This document shows, piece by piece, positions 30,783-41,261 of a DNA stretch of 64,000 bases. The stretch lies in the NCBI GenBank assembly GCA_008729055.1, contig SDUX01000006.1, positions 1,497,501 through 1,561,500 of the forward strand, given 5' to 3'. Below the pieces are notes generated by a model, which was not told the origin of the DNA, did no database searches, and saw nothing but the letters and a program-made list of their open reading frames with translations. A program made the position numbers and the translations under genes. Positions within the stretch are counted from its first letter, which is position 1, and every line of letters begins with the position of its first letter. This DNA is from Pyropia haitanensis. Its lineage: Eukaryota > Rhodophyta > Bangiophyceae > Bangiales > Bangiaceae.

Positions 30783-33700
30783 TCACCTCTGCTTGTCCGC
30801 CACGTCTGGCCCGTCCATCCCACGCTCGTCGTCCGTCGCTTGCGTCCCCGGGTCCTTCCCCCCTCCTTCGTCATTCGCCGCGACCATCGCTTCCTCCTTC
30901 ATCTCTGCAGGCGCGGCCTCCGCCGCCGCTTCCCCCCCAGTCGACGCCGCGGCCGCGCCCGCAGGGCGGCGAGTACCCTTGCGGCACGCCCCCTTGGTCA
31001 CGTGCCGCGTCATGACGCTCTTGCGCGAGAAGTCCGCGCCGCACAGCCCACACACAAACGGCCGCAGCCGTTCGTGCCGCGACGCGCAGTGGCGGGAGAG
31101 GTCCCCCTTGTGCGCAAACCGGGCGTCGCAGCGGGCGCAGCCATACGGCTTGAGGCGCTCGTGCACGGAGCGGGTGTGGGCCAACAGCCCAGACCGCGCC
31201 GCAAACGACACGCCACACAGGCGGCAGGGAAAGGCCTTGGCGGGCCGCGCCACCTTGGCCAGTCCCCCCGCCGCCGAAGGCGCGTCGGCTGCCACCCCGC
31301 GATTCCCACGGGGCGGCGGTGGACGCCGCGACGCGGAGCCGGCCGCAGAGGTGGACTGGCTGCGGGTGGCAGACGCGGCACGGTCTGCCCGAGCCCGCCC
31401 GTCACCGACGGCCACGTCATCCCCGCTAGCCGCCGTGGTGGGCGCCCCAGAGCTTGACGCCGAGCCCGCCCCCACCGCCGCGGCTGCCGCCGCCGCCGAA
31501 GCTTTCACGGCAGAGGGCGCCGCAGCGAGATTGCCAACGGCCGCGTGAGCATTAGATGTCACCGCTTCCGCCGCGGCGGCGGCAGCCGAGTACATGGCGG
31601 TCTTGGGCGTCTGGAGCGGGTAGCCGCCACTCTCCGCCCCTGGCGCCTCCGCAGGTGCCAGCAGGTACGGCCCCCCATAGGGCGCCGGCAACACCGACGA
31701 CGGCACGGGCGGCTGCGGCAGACCGCCAGAGTAGTTGGGTGCAAGGGGCGCCATGCCGCGAGCGGGGCGGTCCTCACCCGCGCCATCGCCACCGGCAGCG
31801 CGTGGCGACGGCAGCTGCACCGCAGGGGGCACACGCGGGGGTGGACGGCCTCCGGAACCACCCTGTCTCCGCTTGGGGAAGGGCACCCCCGAAGGGGCAC
31901 GCCCGCCACCCGTCGCCGCGTCTGTACTGGCGGTGCGGTCCCACGCAGGCGGTGGCCGGGTGTCCACGCCACCGCCAGGCGGGGGGCGCGAGGGAGGGGG
32001 GTGCGTCTCGTGTCGCTCATCCACACCACCACCACTGCCCCCACCGCCGCCGCTGGCACCGTCGCCGCATCGCATCGGAGGCTGGCCCCACTCTCGCGGC
32101 ACGGGGTGGCTCCGATACGATGGCGCGCCAGCCGTCCCCTCCATGGGAGACGGCACCGTCATAGGCGACGGCAGCGGAAAGGGAGAGGGCAGCGGCATGT
32201 ACAGAGGCGCCTGGCGGGAGGGTGCCGCATCCACAGCGCCTGGCGCAGCGGCGCCAGTCGCAGCCGAAGGCGGCGACACGGACGATGATGGCGGGGTGTG
32301 GAGGTTGCTCTTCCCGCTACCGCCGCCGCAGCCGCCGCCGCCAACGCCGCCACCGCCGCCGCCAACACCACCACCCTCTTCAGTCGCCCCCGGTGCAAAC
32401 GGCTGGCGGCCGCTCGAAGCCCCAGGCTTGGTGTCCGCGCCCAGCGCGCGGGCCGAACGTCCGCCCGGGATGACCGTCGTCCAAAAGCTTGGTCGCTTGC
32501 TCAGCAGCTCCGAGTCCCCCCCCCCCCCCCCCGAGCCGCCGCCTTCCCCGCCGCCCGGCTCCTCCTCCGCGCCGCCACAATCACCGCTGCCCGTCGGCAC
32601 AACCACGGGAGGCACCGGGGGCCCAGGTGGCGACCCCACCGTCGCCCGCGAGTGCAGCCGGTGGTGCGGCCGCGGCCACAGCGAGTCGAGGCCGACGGCG
32701 GCGGCGGTGACAGCCGCCACGGTGCCCGGGGTGGCGGCGGCGGGCCCCCACGGCCCGGCCGACAGCCCCGCACCGCTGGGAGTCGGCAGCACCCCTGCCG
32801 AGACGCCCGATGAGGAAAAGACGCCGCCCGGCTGCAGCGGCGGCGAGCCCGCCTGGTTCATAAGCCACACGGACGGGGACGGTAGCGCCGATGAGGGGGA
32901 CAGGATGGACGAGCGGAAGGCACTGCCAAGCCCCCCCGAAAGGAGGCCGCCGCCCTTGCTGCCGAGGCTTCCAGAGCTGTTCCCATGCGGACCGCCGCCG
33001 CCCGACCCGCTGCCACTGCCGCCGACGCCGGCAAGGTCCGAGGTGGGACTGAAGCGCATCCCAGGGCTCGGTGCACCCGCCTTCCACAGCGGCGGCGGCG
33101 CTATCCTTCCCGCCCTGCCGCCACCGCCAACGCTGCCAGTGCCACCGCCCATCCGCCCAAAGCCGTCGCCGCCAGGGTGGACGCCCGGCGGGCCGTCAGC
33201 CGCCCCACCGCCGCCGCGCACGTCGGCCACCACCCGATCGTGGCGGACGCCCCCCCACACCCGCCGATCGCCGCCACGGCCATCGCCGCCGCCGTCGCCG
33301 CCACCGCCCACGCCGTGCACCCCGTCAATGACGTCCCCATCGAGCCACACCACGGGCGGGCCAACGTCCGCGCCGCCGCCCGTGACTGACGCCAGCCGCA
33401 CGTGCGCGACCGACACGTGCAGGCGCGCCAGCGCGGGCGCCGCAGACGCCAGAGCGGCCGTCACCACCGCAGCCGCGGCGGCAGCGTACCCCGCTTCGGC
33501 GCAGCTGCTCACGACAGCGGCTGGCTCTTGCAGGGGCGGCGGCGGTCCCGGGAGCGGCGACTGCTGCGACTGGGGCGGCCGCGGCGGCTGGTGGTGGTGG
33601 TGGTGGTGCTGCGGCGGCGGCGGCGGCTGCTGCGACCGCTGCGCCGGCGAGGAGTGCGGCTGCGACGCCAGCGGAGGCGCCGCCGGTGGTCGCCGGTGCT

Positions 33701-33803
33701 GCGGTGGGGGCAGATGCGGAAAGGACGGGCGTGGCGGGGGGACGTCCGACGGCAGCGACACCAAAGCCGACGCCGCGTACCGCTCCCGTGGCGTCATGGC
33801 CAT
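30783..33803 (-). CDS. Three-finger C2H2-type zinc-finger protein
   Basis: A single uninterrupted frame of 1,006 residues. Near the C-terminus (about 857-940) are three fingers in tandem: CRLCGVSFAARSGLLAHTRSVH and CARCDARFAHKGDLSRHCASRH-type modules with normal H-x4-H spacing, and a third, CGLCGADFSRKSVMTRHVTKGAC, whose last ligand is Cys (C2HC). Linkers ERLKPYG and ERLRPFV resemble the TGEKPY linker, so the fingers probably bind DNA together. The N-terminus has His and Gln runs (HHHHHH, then PPQSQQS) and the middle is Gly/Pro/Ser-rich, consistent with a disordered activation region. I infer a transcription factor; the target is unknown. Start: two adjacent ATGs at 33803 and 33797. Convergent with MSH6. 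Long G runs here do not break the frame. Confidence 0.85.
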   Translation of the reverse strand: MAMTPRERYAASALVSLPSDVPPPRPSFPHLPPPQHRRPPAAPPLASQPHSSPAQRSQQPPPPPQHHHHHHQPPRPPQSQQSPLPGPPPPLQEPAAVVSSCAEAGYAAAAAAVVTAALASAAPALARLHVSVAHVRLASVTGGGADVGPPVVWLDGDVIDGVHGVGGGGDGGGDGRGGDRRVWGGVRHDRVVADVRGGGGAADGPPGVHPGGDGFGRMGGGTGSVGGGGRAGRIAPPPLWKAGAPSPGMRFSPTSDLAGVGGSGSGSGGGGPHGNSSGSLGSKGGGLLSGGLGSAFRSSILSPSSALPSPSVWLMNQAGSPPLQPGGVFSSSGVSAGVLPTPSGAGLSAGPWGPAAATPGTVAAVTAAAVGLDSLWPRPHHRLHSRATVGSPPGPPVPPVVVPTGSGDCGGAEEEPGGGEGGGSGGGGGDSELLSKRPSFWTTVIPGGRSARALGADTKPGASSGRQPFAPGATEEGGGVGGGGGGVGGGGCGGGSGKSNLHTPPSSSVSPPSAATGAAAPGAVDAAPSRQAPLYMPLPSPFPLPSPMTVPSPMEGTAGAPSYRSHPVPREWGQPPMRCGDGASGGGGGSGGGVDERHETHPPPSRPPPGGGVDTRPPPAWDRTASTDAATGGGRAPSGVPFPKRRQGGSGGRPPPRVPPAVQLPSPRAAGGDGAGEDRPARGMAPLAPNYSGGLPQPPVPSSVLPAPYGGPYLLAPAEAPGAESGGYPLQTPKTAMYSAAAAAAEAVTSNAHAAVGNLAAAPSAVKASAAAAAAAVGAGSASSSGAPTTAASGDDVAVGDGRARADRAASATRSQSTSAAGSASRRPPPPRGNRGVAADAPSAAGGLAKVARPAKAFPCRLCGVSFAARSGLLAHTRSVHERLKPYGCARCDARFAHKGDLSRHCASRHERLRPFVCGLCGADFSRKSVMTRHVTKGACRKGTRRPAGAAAASTGGEAAAEAAPAEMKEEAMVAANDEGGGKDPGTQATDDERGMDGPDVADKQR

Positions 33804-36180
33804 GGCGGTGGGCCGACCGCCACGGCCGTGACGCGACGCGGGCGCCCGCGAGGATGCTTGCCCCTCACGACGGGGAAGCGGCTGGCAACGACACGCCCGC
33901 CTCGACGGTGGCCAACGTTAGCACCAACGACCACCCCCAGCGCCCACCCTTCCCGCGACACGGAGCAAGCACGCCCAAACGCGACGGCGGGTTGTGCCGC
34001 AGCCCGACGACGATGAGGGCGCGGCGACGCCGCCCGCCCGCCCACCCACGAGCGTGGCACGGCCGGCCGTGCACGTGACGGCGACTTCCCCCCCCCGCCG
34101 CCCTCCACGCTCGCCCCCCCCCCGCCCTCCCGCGCAGCAAAAAGCTCGGTGGGTAGCAGGCCGCCCACAAACGCACGCGGGTGTGCCAAGGGTGCCCGCC
34201 AAATGAATACGGCGCCGACCGCCCGTCACGCAGCGGGTCACCGGGGGGGGAGGGGCGCCAACGCAGGGTGTTCTTAGCACGACACGACCAGGTGGCAAAA
34301 GAAACCCAACGACGAGTGCGGAGGCGGGGGGGGGGGGGAGAGGGTCAAGCAAGCCAACAGACGAAGAGACCACAAGAAACCCCCCGTCCCGGTGACGGCT
34401 TGTGCAGAGCGTAGCTCACCCAATGCCAGCCGCCACGGGTGGACGGGTGGCGCCGCCCACTGCGGGAGCCGGGGACCCCCAAGCTGACGGCCTCCCCCCC
34501 TCCCCGCCCCCGCCCCCCCCGAGCGCCCACACTGGCACACCCCGCACGCCACTGGAGAGAAAGAGTCCACCCCGGCGCACAAAAGGCCGTCACGGCCAAG
34601 CAACGCACGTCAGGGGGGGGGGCACGGACACACTGCACCGGCACACCGTGCCGAACAGACGGCCACGCAGAGGGGGGCGAGGGGGGCGGGGCGGATGGAA
34701 GAACCAACAGCGGCAACGGCCAGCCGGGCCACCCGCCGTTCGCCTCCCACGGCAGGTGACAGGCGCCTGCCCGTGACCAGTGCGGCAGCCGCGCCCACCC
34801 CAGGGCCACCGCCAGCGTAGGCATGGCGCCGCGGTGGGAGAGGGCGGCACCCGCACCGCGCGCAGTGGAGGGAGGACAGCCGCCGGCGCTGCACAGACGA
34901 GGGCAAGGGAGTCAGAGGGGGGGTAGGGCAGAGGGGGGAGCGGGGGGAGGGGAAAAGGTGCGAAAGAATCAAAACGAAAGACACAGAGCAACCACTCTCG
35001 CCCCCCTTCACACGGCAGTGGGGGGCGGTGGCGCCCGTCAAGGTGGGGGTGGCCCGCGGCACCCCCCCTACCGCCGGCGGCGTGCCATCCCCCCCCCTCA
35101 CGGGAAATGATAATGTGCGGCACGCAAGGAAGGGGCAGAGGCAGCGGCTGGCGGGGTGACAGGCAATCAGGCGGGGGCAGAGGGGCAAGGGGGGCGGGAG
35201 AAAAACAAAAAAAATCGACCGGGAGCGTCAGGCACAAGCCGCCCGTCCTGCCCCCCCCGCCCCTCACCACCCGGCCCACAGGGCACCACCACGGGGCGGA
35301 AGTGGCCAGATGCCGGCGCGCCGTGCAGGCACGACGACCGTGCCGGCGGGACGGCACGCGTACGCTCACGCCCGCCTCATGAGCGGGTAGCATGAGCGTG
35401 ACGACGGGCGGGGAGGGGGGGCGGTGGCGGTGGGCGCGGCACGAGGACGCGGCGGGGCGTTGGAATTTTCCGTCCGCCCTAAATGCACTGGATCAGTGTC
35501 TCGTCAGCCATCCAATCCGCGCCTCACCACAGCCTGAATTCGAGGGGGCGGGGAGGATGGGCCGCGCCTTGCTCGCAGGGCAGAACGCCGTCTCCCCCCA
35601 TCTCTACCCCCTCCATCCCCTCCCGCGGTGGCCATCCCAGGCACGATGTTTCGGGGGGTGGGGGGGGGGGGAGGACGTCGACGCGGCCACCACCCCCGCC
35701 AGTCCGTGGTGGGCACCGGCAGCCACTATAGCGGCTGAAACGGACACCCCTGTACGCCTGTGCCCGTTTCCGGCGGACGCCACTCCGCCCTCGGTGCCGC
35801 CGCGCTACGACGCGGCGGCGGCGGCGGTCGAGCCGGCAGCGGCCACCACCGCCGACCGCCGTTCCCGCCGCCGCGGCCGTGGGAAAGGAACGCCACCGTT
35901 TCGCCTGATGAGCGCGGCTGGTGATGCCTCGGCGCGGGGCAGGGCGGGGCAAATGCGCGTCTGGCGCTCGCGCCGCTCGCGCGGGGCGCCCACCGGGAGA
36001 GGCAGAATGGAAAAGAAGCGGGGGATGACCGTCCTTATCGCCCTCGTCGGCAGGCTCCCCACGCACCGTTCGGGCGACGGAGGTGCTGCAAAGGCTGTCC
36101 GGCCCGCGCCGCGGCGCCGGTTGATGGCCACCCCGATGCCGCGGTGGTGGATGGTACGGACTCAAGTCGATGCCATATAG
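33804..36180. other. Upstream region of the zinc-finger gene, no recognised gene
   Basis: GC-rich with pyrimidine tracts on the minus strand, A-rich patches (34965-34985, 35204-35217) and a balanced patch at 35460-35560 containing CCAAT (35511). A 262-codon plus-strand frame (35392-36180) shows no domain. The minus-strand pyrimidine tracts could belong to 5' UTR introns of the zinc-finger gene, but no exon is clear. Confidence 0.35.
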
Positions 36181-38566
36181 CTAGACTGATTGGCACCCCC
36201 CAACTTTGACCCCTCCTATCTTCGTTCTCGTTCACACCCAGACAATGCACCTGGGCTCATTTTGTAGCTCATGTCACGGGCATTCGAATGCGCCGTCGCT
36301 CGAGCTCACTGTACGAACGTATCAGTCAAAAATGCTCCACGCCGTGAATGTAGCTGTGGTTTTTGCGTCACTTTTTCGTCGTGTTTTCCCCGCAGCACCC
36401 AGGTACAGCTAATTGGCGAAGTGGCGTGGACTGCGATTATGTCTCCACATGCATGAGATGCCATCTTCTGTAGTTGTAGCGGTTTTTAGAGGCGTGGTAG
36501 CGCGCACATGGCGGTACGACGTTGAGCATGCTGCGCTTCTCCGCATGCATTGCTCAGAATTTGAAATAAAAGTAGTCCCCTTCTCTTGCAGGTGAGGATC
36601 TCTCGGATGCGGCGTTCGGAGGAAGAGGTACCAGATGAGACAAGACTCAGGGTGTCCCCGGAAAAATATGTACGTACGAGACGCCAGCACACCACCTCCA
36701 TACCCATGTCACAAAGCGTGCATGAGAGCTGTGCCGCAGGGCACTATCTCGTCTACCTGCAAAGTTTGGACCTGAAAGCTGCAGTCTGCTTGCTGCTCGG
36801 GGCACTTTCTCAGCCGTCTAGCTATATGGAATCGACTTTAGGCGGCGCGGGACGAGGCCTTGTTCCTCTCGCTTGTGTCCAGCTCTTCGAGGGTAGGAGC
36901 GGTGAATCAGAGCGCCCAACGCGCCACCGCCATTCACCGCCCGGCCAGCGACGGCGCACGGCGGGGCCGCGGGAGCAGCGGAGCGGCAGCGTCGGCGGTG
37001 ACACCAGCGGGGCAGTCTCATTGCAGCCTACCTTGTGAGCGCCTGTTCGTCAGGGGAGGCGTTGCGGGTTGGCAGCAAGAGGGGCGGCCGCTCAGCCTGC
37101 GCGGCGGGGCGAGGCAGGGGAGGGGTACGGCGGGATGGGACGGGGCTGGGCAAGGCCACGGCTGGGTCGGGCGGCGCCGATCGGCCGGCCGGCTGCGTCA
37201 CGGTCACCGCCTCTGGCCGGCACCGCCGCCCGCGGAGCGGTGGGCGACCGCCGCCGACCCGACGGTGCGGTCCACGCGCCGTCGCGGTGCGCCATGGCGC
37301 GCACCGGCATGAAGAGACGCAGCGGGGAGCGCCCAGCGGAGCCAGAGGGGGAAGGGGGGGGGGCGGCGCGGTCAGCGGGAGCGGCATGAAGCGCCCGCCG
37401 GCCGCGCTCGACACGGGGAGCGGGGACAAATGAAAGCAGAAAAACAGCAAACAGGACGAACAGAAAAACAAAATGTGGCAGGTGGCGGTAGAATTCTCAA
37501 GTTTTGCGACTTGACCACCCATGCCCTGGAATTTGCAGCATGCCGCTCCGGCGTTACTGGTCGCGCCGAAGCTGCGCCCACTCCCTGGCCCGTTCCCTCT
37601 CTTGAACTCCCCTCTTTGCCATTCAAGGCAGTGCACACACACAGGGGGGCGACGTGTTTCCCGCGTGAGCGGTTGAGCTTCTCAGGCACCTGGACTGTCA
37701 CTCTCTCTCTCTTTGCAACGTTGCCCGTGCAACAACCGGTGAGAGACCCATGAAACAATACGTGTACACATCTTCAATAACCCTTCCCTGTCCCATTCCC
37801 CTGTTCACGCAGTCCCTCGCTCTCGGGTGCACCCCCTCCTGGCTGCCGATATTAACGTCGAGTAACACATGCGTTAAGGAACGTCTCATTACAATCCAAC
37901 TCTAGTTAAATCCGCGTGGCAGTCCCCATGGGGACGAGAAACTCGGCTCAATCGTGACCAACGACACGTCCCGACCCCCGGGCTTCAGACGTCCGATGGG
38001 ACCGCGGAAGACGACGCGGCCGCATCCGTGACCTGAGGCGCATGCTCGGGTCATCACCAGAACAGGAACCGACTTGATCTACCGCGCGGTGCTACGCACG
38101 ACGACCTTCACAGTCGCACGGTCTTTCACTGCCCCAGTGCTCGTTTGCATAATCCGATGGCAAGCCACCTCTTCATGTATGAGGACATTGACTCTGTGCA
38201 CCCGCGTTGACGCGGGTTGGGCGGGGGCAGGTGGAGAAATTTGGATAGACGACGAGGATTCGGGCCGAGATGACCATGCTTGAGATATTTGTGCGGCGCA
38301 CGCACACACAAGACTTCGTCCTGTGGTGCTGCCAGACCCATACAGATGTCAGGGCGATTCGTGGAGCGGCAGAGAGCGTGCGGGCGAAGCTAAATAGCTC
38401 GTCAGGGGCTAATCAAAAGTCATCTAAAAAGTCCTATCCAAAACTCAGAACGCGTGCGTGCATGGGACGCGAGCCCAGGGAAACGAGAATGCAATCGTCA
38501 CGCGCCACAAATATAACAGGTGCTCCTCACGGGCAGACAATCCGTATGCGCGGCCGCGCCGGCACG
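36181..38566. other. AT-richer region without recognised genes
   Basis: Composition falls to roughly half GC, except for a GC-rich block at about 36900-37400. Frames are short (60-150 codons) on both strands and show no domain. It resembles decayed insertions or a long regulatory spacer. It ends at the 3' end of the haloperoxidase-family gene. Confidence 0.4.
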
Positions 38567-40138
38567 TCACGCCATGCCGCCCTTGACCCACTCGACGACC
38601 TGGTCCGCGGCAGCCACACCGACGGCCAGGCCGCGGCTATTGTCCACAGGGATGTGGATGCCGCCCACTAGGCGGGACGCGGACACGAGGTCCGCGTAGC
38701 CCCACCAGCTCGACCAGCAGATCGTCACGTCCGCGGCGGGCGCGTAGCCGGGCGACCGCGGGCCGCGGTTGGCCACGTCCGTCACGCCCGCCACGTGGCC
38801 GGGCGCGCCCTTTTCCAGCCGCGGCTCGCGGACGCTGCCGCCCGCCGGCACGCGCCCACAGTTGGCCGCCCGCGGCGCGGAGCCGCGGCCAAAGTAGCGG
38901 GCGAGCGCGCGGACGCCCGCCGCGGCCACCGCCGCGTGGCCGCTGGTGTAGCCCGGGAAGTCCGGCGTCTGGAGGTAGGAGCCCCACCGCTCGCCGTCGC
39001 GCAGCGGCCGGACGCCCTCGTACGGCGCGGCCCAGGCGACCAGCGGGCGGCTGTGTCCCCCACACTGCAGCACCGTCAGAGAGCGCACCGACGAGTAGCG
39101 CGCCTTGACGTACTGGGTGGCGATAAACGCGTCGGCAATCGCGGCGCCCGACATAGCAAAGAGTGTCGCCGCTTCCTCGAGCGGCAGGCCCCGGACGGCC
39201 GCCTCGGCCACGGCGAGGGAGAAGGTGCGGAGCGCGGCGGGGGGACTAAAGTAGTCGCCGATGGCCTTGCCATAGTCACCCAGTTCCGCCGACGCGGCCA
39301 GCACCGCCGCGTGCTGCTCGACAAACGAGTCGTCGTCCGCGTCAGCGGCCGCCGTCGCCGCCGCGGCGGCCGACAGATCCAGATCCCCGAGCGGCCCGTC
39401 CGCCTCGGGCGGCGGGGGCAGGAAGGACACGAGCTGTGCCACGGCCTTGCGGCCGCCCGCCCCAAAGAGGCTCCCATTGACGAGCGGCCCCGGCATGTAC
39501 TGTTGGGGCACGCACGCCTCGCCCCGCGCCTCCTGTACGCACTGCGGCTGCCACTTTACCGCGACGAGGGCGTCACAGGTGGCGTCGTAGCCGGGCGATG
39601 CCGGGTTGACGGGCTTGTACGGCGCCGCCGGCGGCGGGCCCTGCCGGTTGCGTGCCATCACCCGCCGGGCGGCGACGGCGCCGACGTGGCCCGCGGCGGG
39701 CGCGCCCGGCGTGTAGCCGTGTGCAGCAAATAGTGCGTCCAGCTCCCGCGCCTTGGCGGGCTCGTCCTCAAACCACGACGCCAGCACCGCGTAGCCGGCG
39801 TACGCGACCGCCGCGTCCGCGTCGACGCCCGCGCCACAGGAGGGCGCGCCGCCACCGCCGGCGCCGCCGTCTGCCGGCGGCGTGACCGCCGCGACGGCGG
39901 CGGCGAGGGACACCCCAAACGCGCCCATCCGTAGGGGCACCGCCCGGCTGCCGGGCGCGAGCGCGAGGAAGATGCGGGCGAGCGCGAGCGCCGCGTGCGG
40001 CGCCTCGGCGTAGGCGTCGACCGCATCGGCAACGACGCCGCGGCACTCGCAACTGGCACGCACACGGGCGGGCACGGCGGCGGCGGTCGCCGCCGCCGCG
40101 ACCGCGCCAACCAGGAGCACCCTGTGGAAGGAGCGCAT
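38567..40138 (-). CDS. PAP2/vanadium-dependent haloperoxidase family protein, secreted
   Basis: Single exon, 523 residues. Starts with a signal peptide (MRSFHRVLLVGAVAAAATAA then AxA and SCECRG). Three metal/phosphate-site motifs of the family are in order: K-x6-R at about 343 (KARYSSVR), FPGYTSGHA at about 395-400 (PSGH in relatives), and SRLVGGIHIPVDNSRG at about 488-503, which fits SR-x5-H-x3-D exactly. Family members either oxidise halides with peroxide using vanadate or hydrolyse phosphate esters. The first motif has Ser where Pro usually follows Arg, and PSGH is TSGH, so activity is uncertain. The length and the GGIHIPVDN end favour the haloperoxidase side. A secreted enzyme of this kind fits a marine alga. 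Start ATGC at 40138 was chosen for the signal peptide. Confidence 0.75.
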   Translation of the reverse strand: MRSFHRVLLVGAVAAAATAAAVPARVRASCECRGVVADAVDAYAEAPHAALALARIFLALAPGSRAVPLRMGAFGVSLAAAVAAVTPPADGGAGGGGAPSCGAGVDADAAVAYAGYAVLASWFEDEPAKARELDALFAAHGYTPGAPAAGHVGAVAARRVMARNRQGPPPAAPYKPVNPASPGYDATCDALVAVKWQPQCVQEARGEACVPQQYMPGPLVNGSLFGAGGRKAVAQLVSFLPPPPEADGPLGDLDLSAAAAATAAADADDDSFVEQHAAVLAASAELGDYGKAIGDYFSPPAALRTFSLAVAEAAVRGLPLEEAATLFAMSGAAIADAFIATQYVKARYSSVRSLTVLQCGGHSRPLVAWAAPYEGVRPLRDGERWGSYLQTPDFPGYTSGHAAVAAAGVRALARYFGRGSAPRAANCGRVPAGGSVREPRLEKGAPGHVAGVTDVANRGPRSPGYAPAADVTICWSSWWGYADLVSASRLVGGIHIPVDNSRGLAVGVAAADQVVEWVKGGMA

Positions 40139-41261
40139 GGTAGCGGTAGGAGGGGTAGGCAGGCGAAAAGGATGGGAAAAAGGTCGTGGTGGAAAGGTGG
40201 AGGTCGGCCCGCGGAGATGGGACCTGACCTCTGCCAGGGAGGCGGACGGCGGCTTCGATGAGTCATCCTTGATTAAGACCAGCGGCGGGGATGGGGCCGT
40301 ACAGATATTCGTCGGAGCCGTTTCAGTTGCCTGGTGGCGACTGTCTGGATGCGTGTCCATTGCCACGGTGCGTGCGACTGCGAGGCAGCCTTTCATCGCT
40401 TTTCAAAACCCTCCCGATGCGGCACCGTCCCGATGCTGAGGAGCGAGGAGCGAGTTGCGATCAAAATTGACGACGCACGGCACTGGCGTACAGTCGCTCG
40501 TGAACTGCAGCGCGTGCAAAGTCAGTGCAGACAATAGCAACCGATCAGAGTCGCTCATCGGTCAATATTCAGTTGGAGTCACGTGAATGTACTCGATCGT
40601 GTACTTTTCTTTCCTTGCAAAGTCATGGAGGCGCCAAGTAGCAAGTCGTCCGCGCCTGCTGCAGTCACCACCACCGACGAACGGTGGCGGCCGCGGTTGC
40701 GGCGGCGGCGTCGGGCGGCGACGAGGGAGCGGGCGGCGAGGGCAGGTGGGGAACGGCCCGCAGCGGGTGGGTGAGCGCGTCGAGGGCGCACCGCCGCTAC
40801 GCGGCGCCGGCCGCGGCCGCTGCCGCGCTCTTCCCATCAGCGGCGGCGGCGGAGGTGGGGCCGGTGGCTCGCCCCCCGGTCCTCCGTACCTCAACTCACC
40901 CCTAAGGCGATATCTTGTGGCCGCCTACCGCTCTTTCATCCGACGTGCCTAGCAGCAGGCACGCGGCTGCAGTCGCTGAGCCTCACCATAGACCGACCTA
41001 CAAAGACCACAAGGTAAACGGGAATTGTACAGAGGAGACGCCAGTCCCAGGGTTAAAAAATAAAGTACAGACAAACGCTATGAAAGAAACGGCCGTGAGA
41101 CAAGAAGAGAATGAGACACACACCAAAAGAGAAAAGATCGACGAGTGGAGGAGACTGCTCATGATATAGTATTGGGTCCACCAACACGGAAAAAAAAAAA
41201 AACAGACGCGAAGAACACTTCCCGCAGCCACCCGCCCCCAGCGGCCGTGGCAGTCCATGTC
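40139..41261. other. Intergenic region upstream of the haloperoxidase-family gene
   Basis: Holds the probable promoter of the minus-strand gene (a bZIP-type TGAGTCA at 40259-40265), AT-richer DNA at 40330-40620 and 40920-41215, and A12-type runs near 41190-41205 that lie just after the carrier stop on its strand. Small frames near 40583-40770 show no domain. Confidence 0.4.

Noticed and set aside
35392..36180. 262-codon plus-strand frame starting ATGAGCGTGACG
   Set aside because: No domain or signal; composition varies along it and it runs into AT-richer intergenic DNA.
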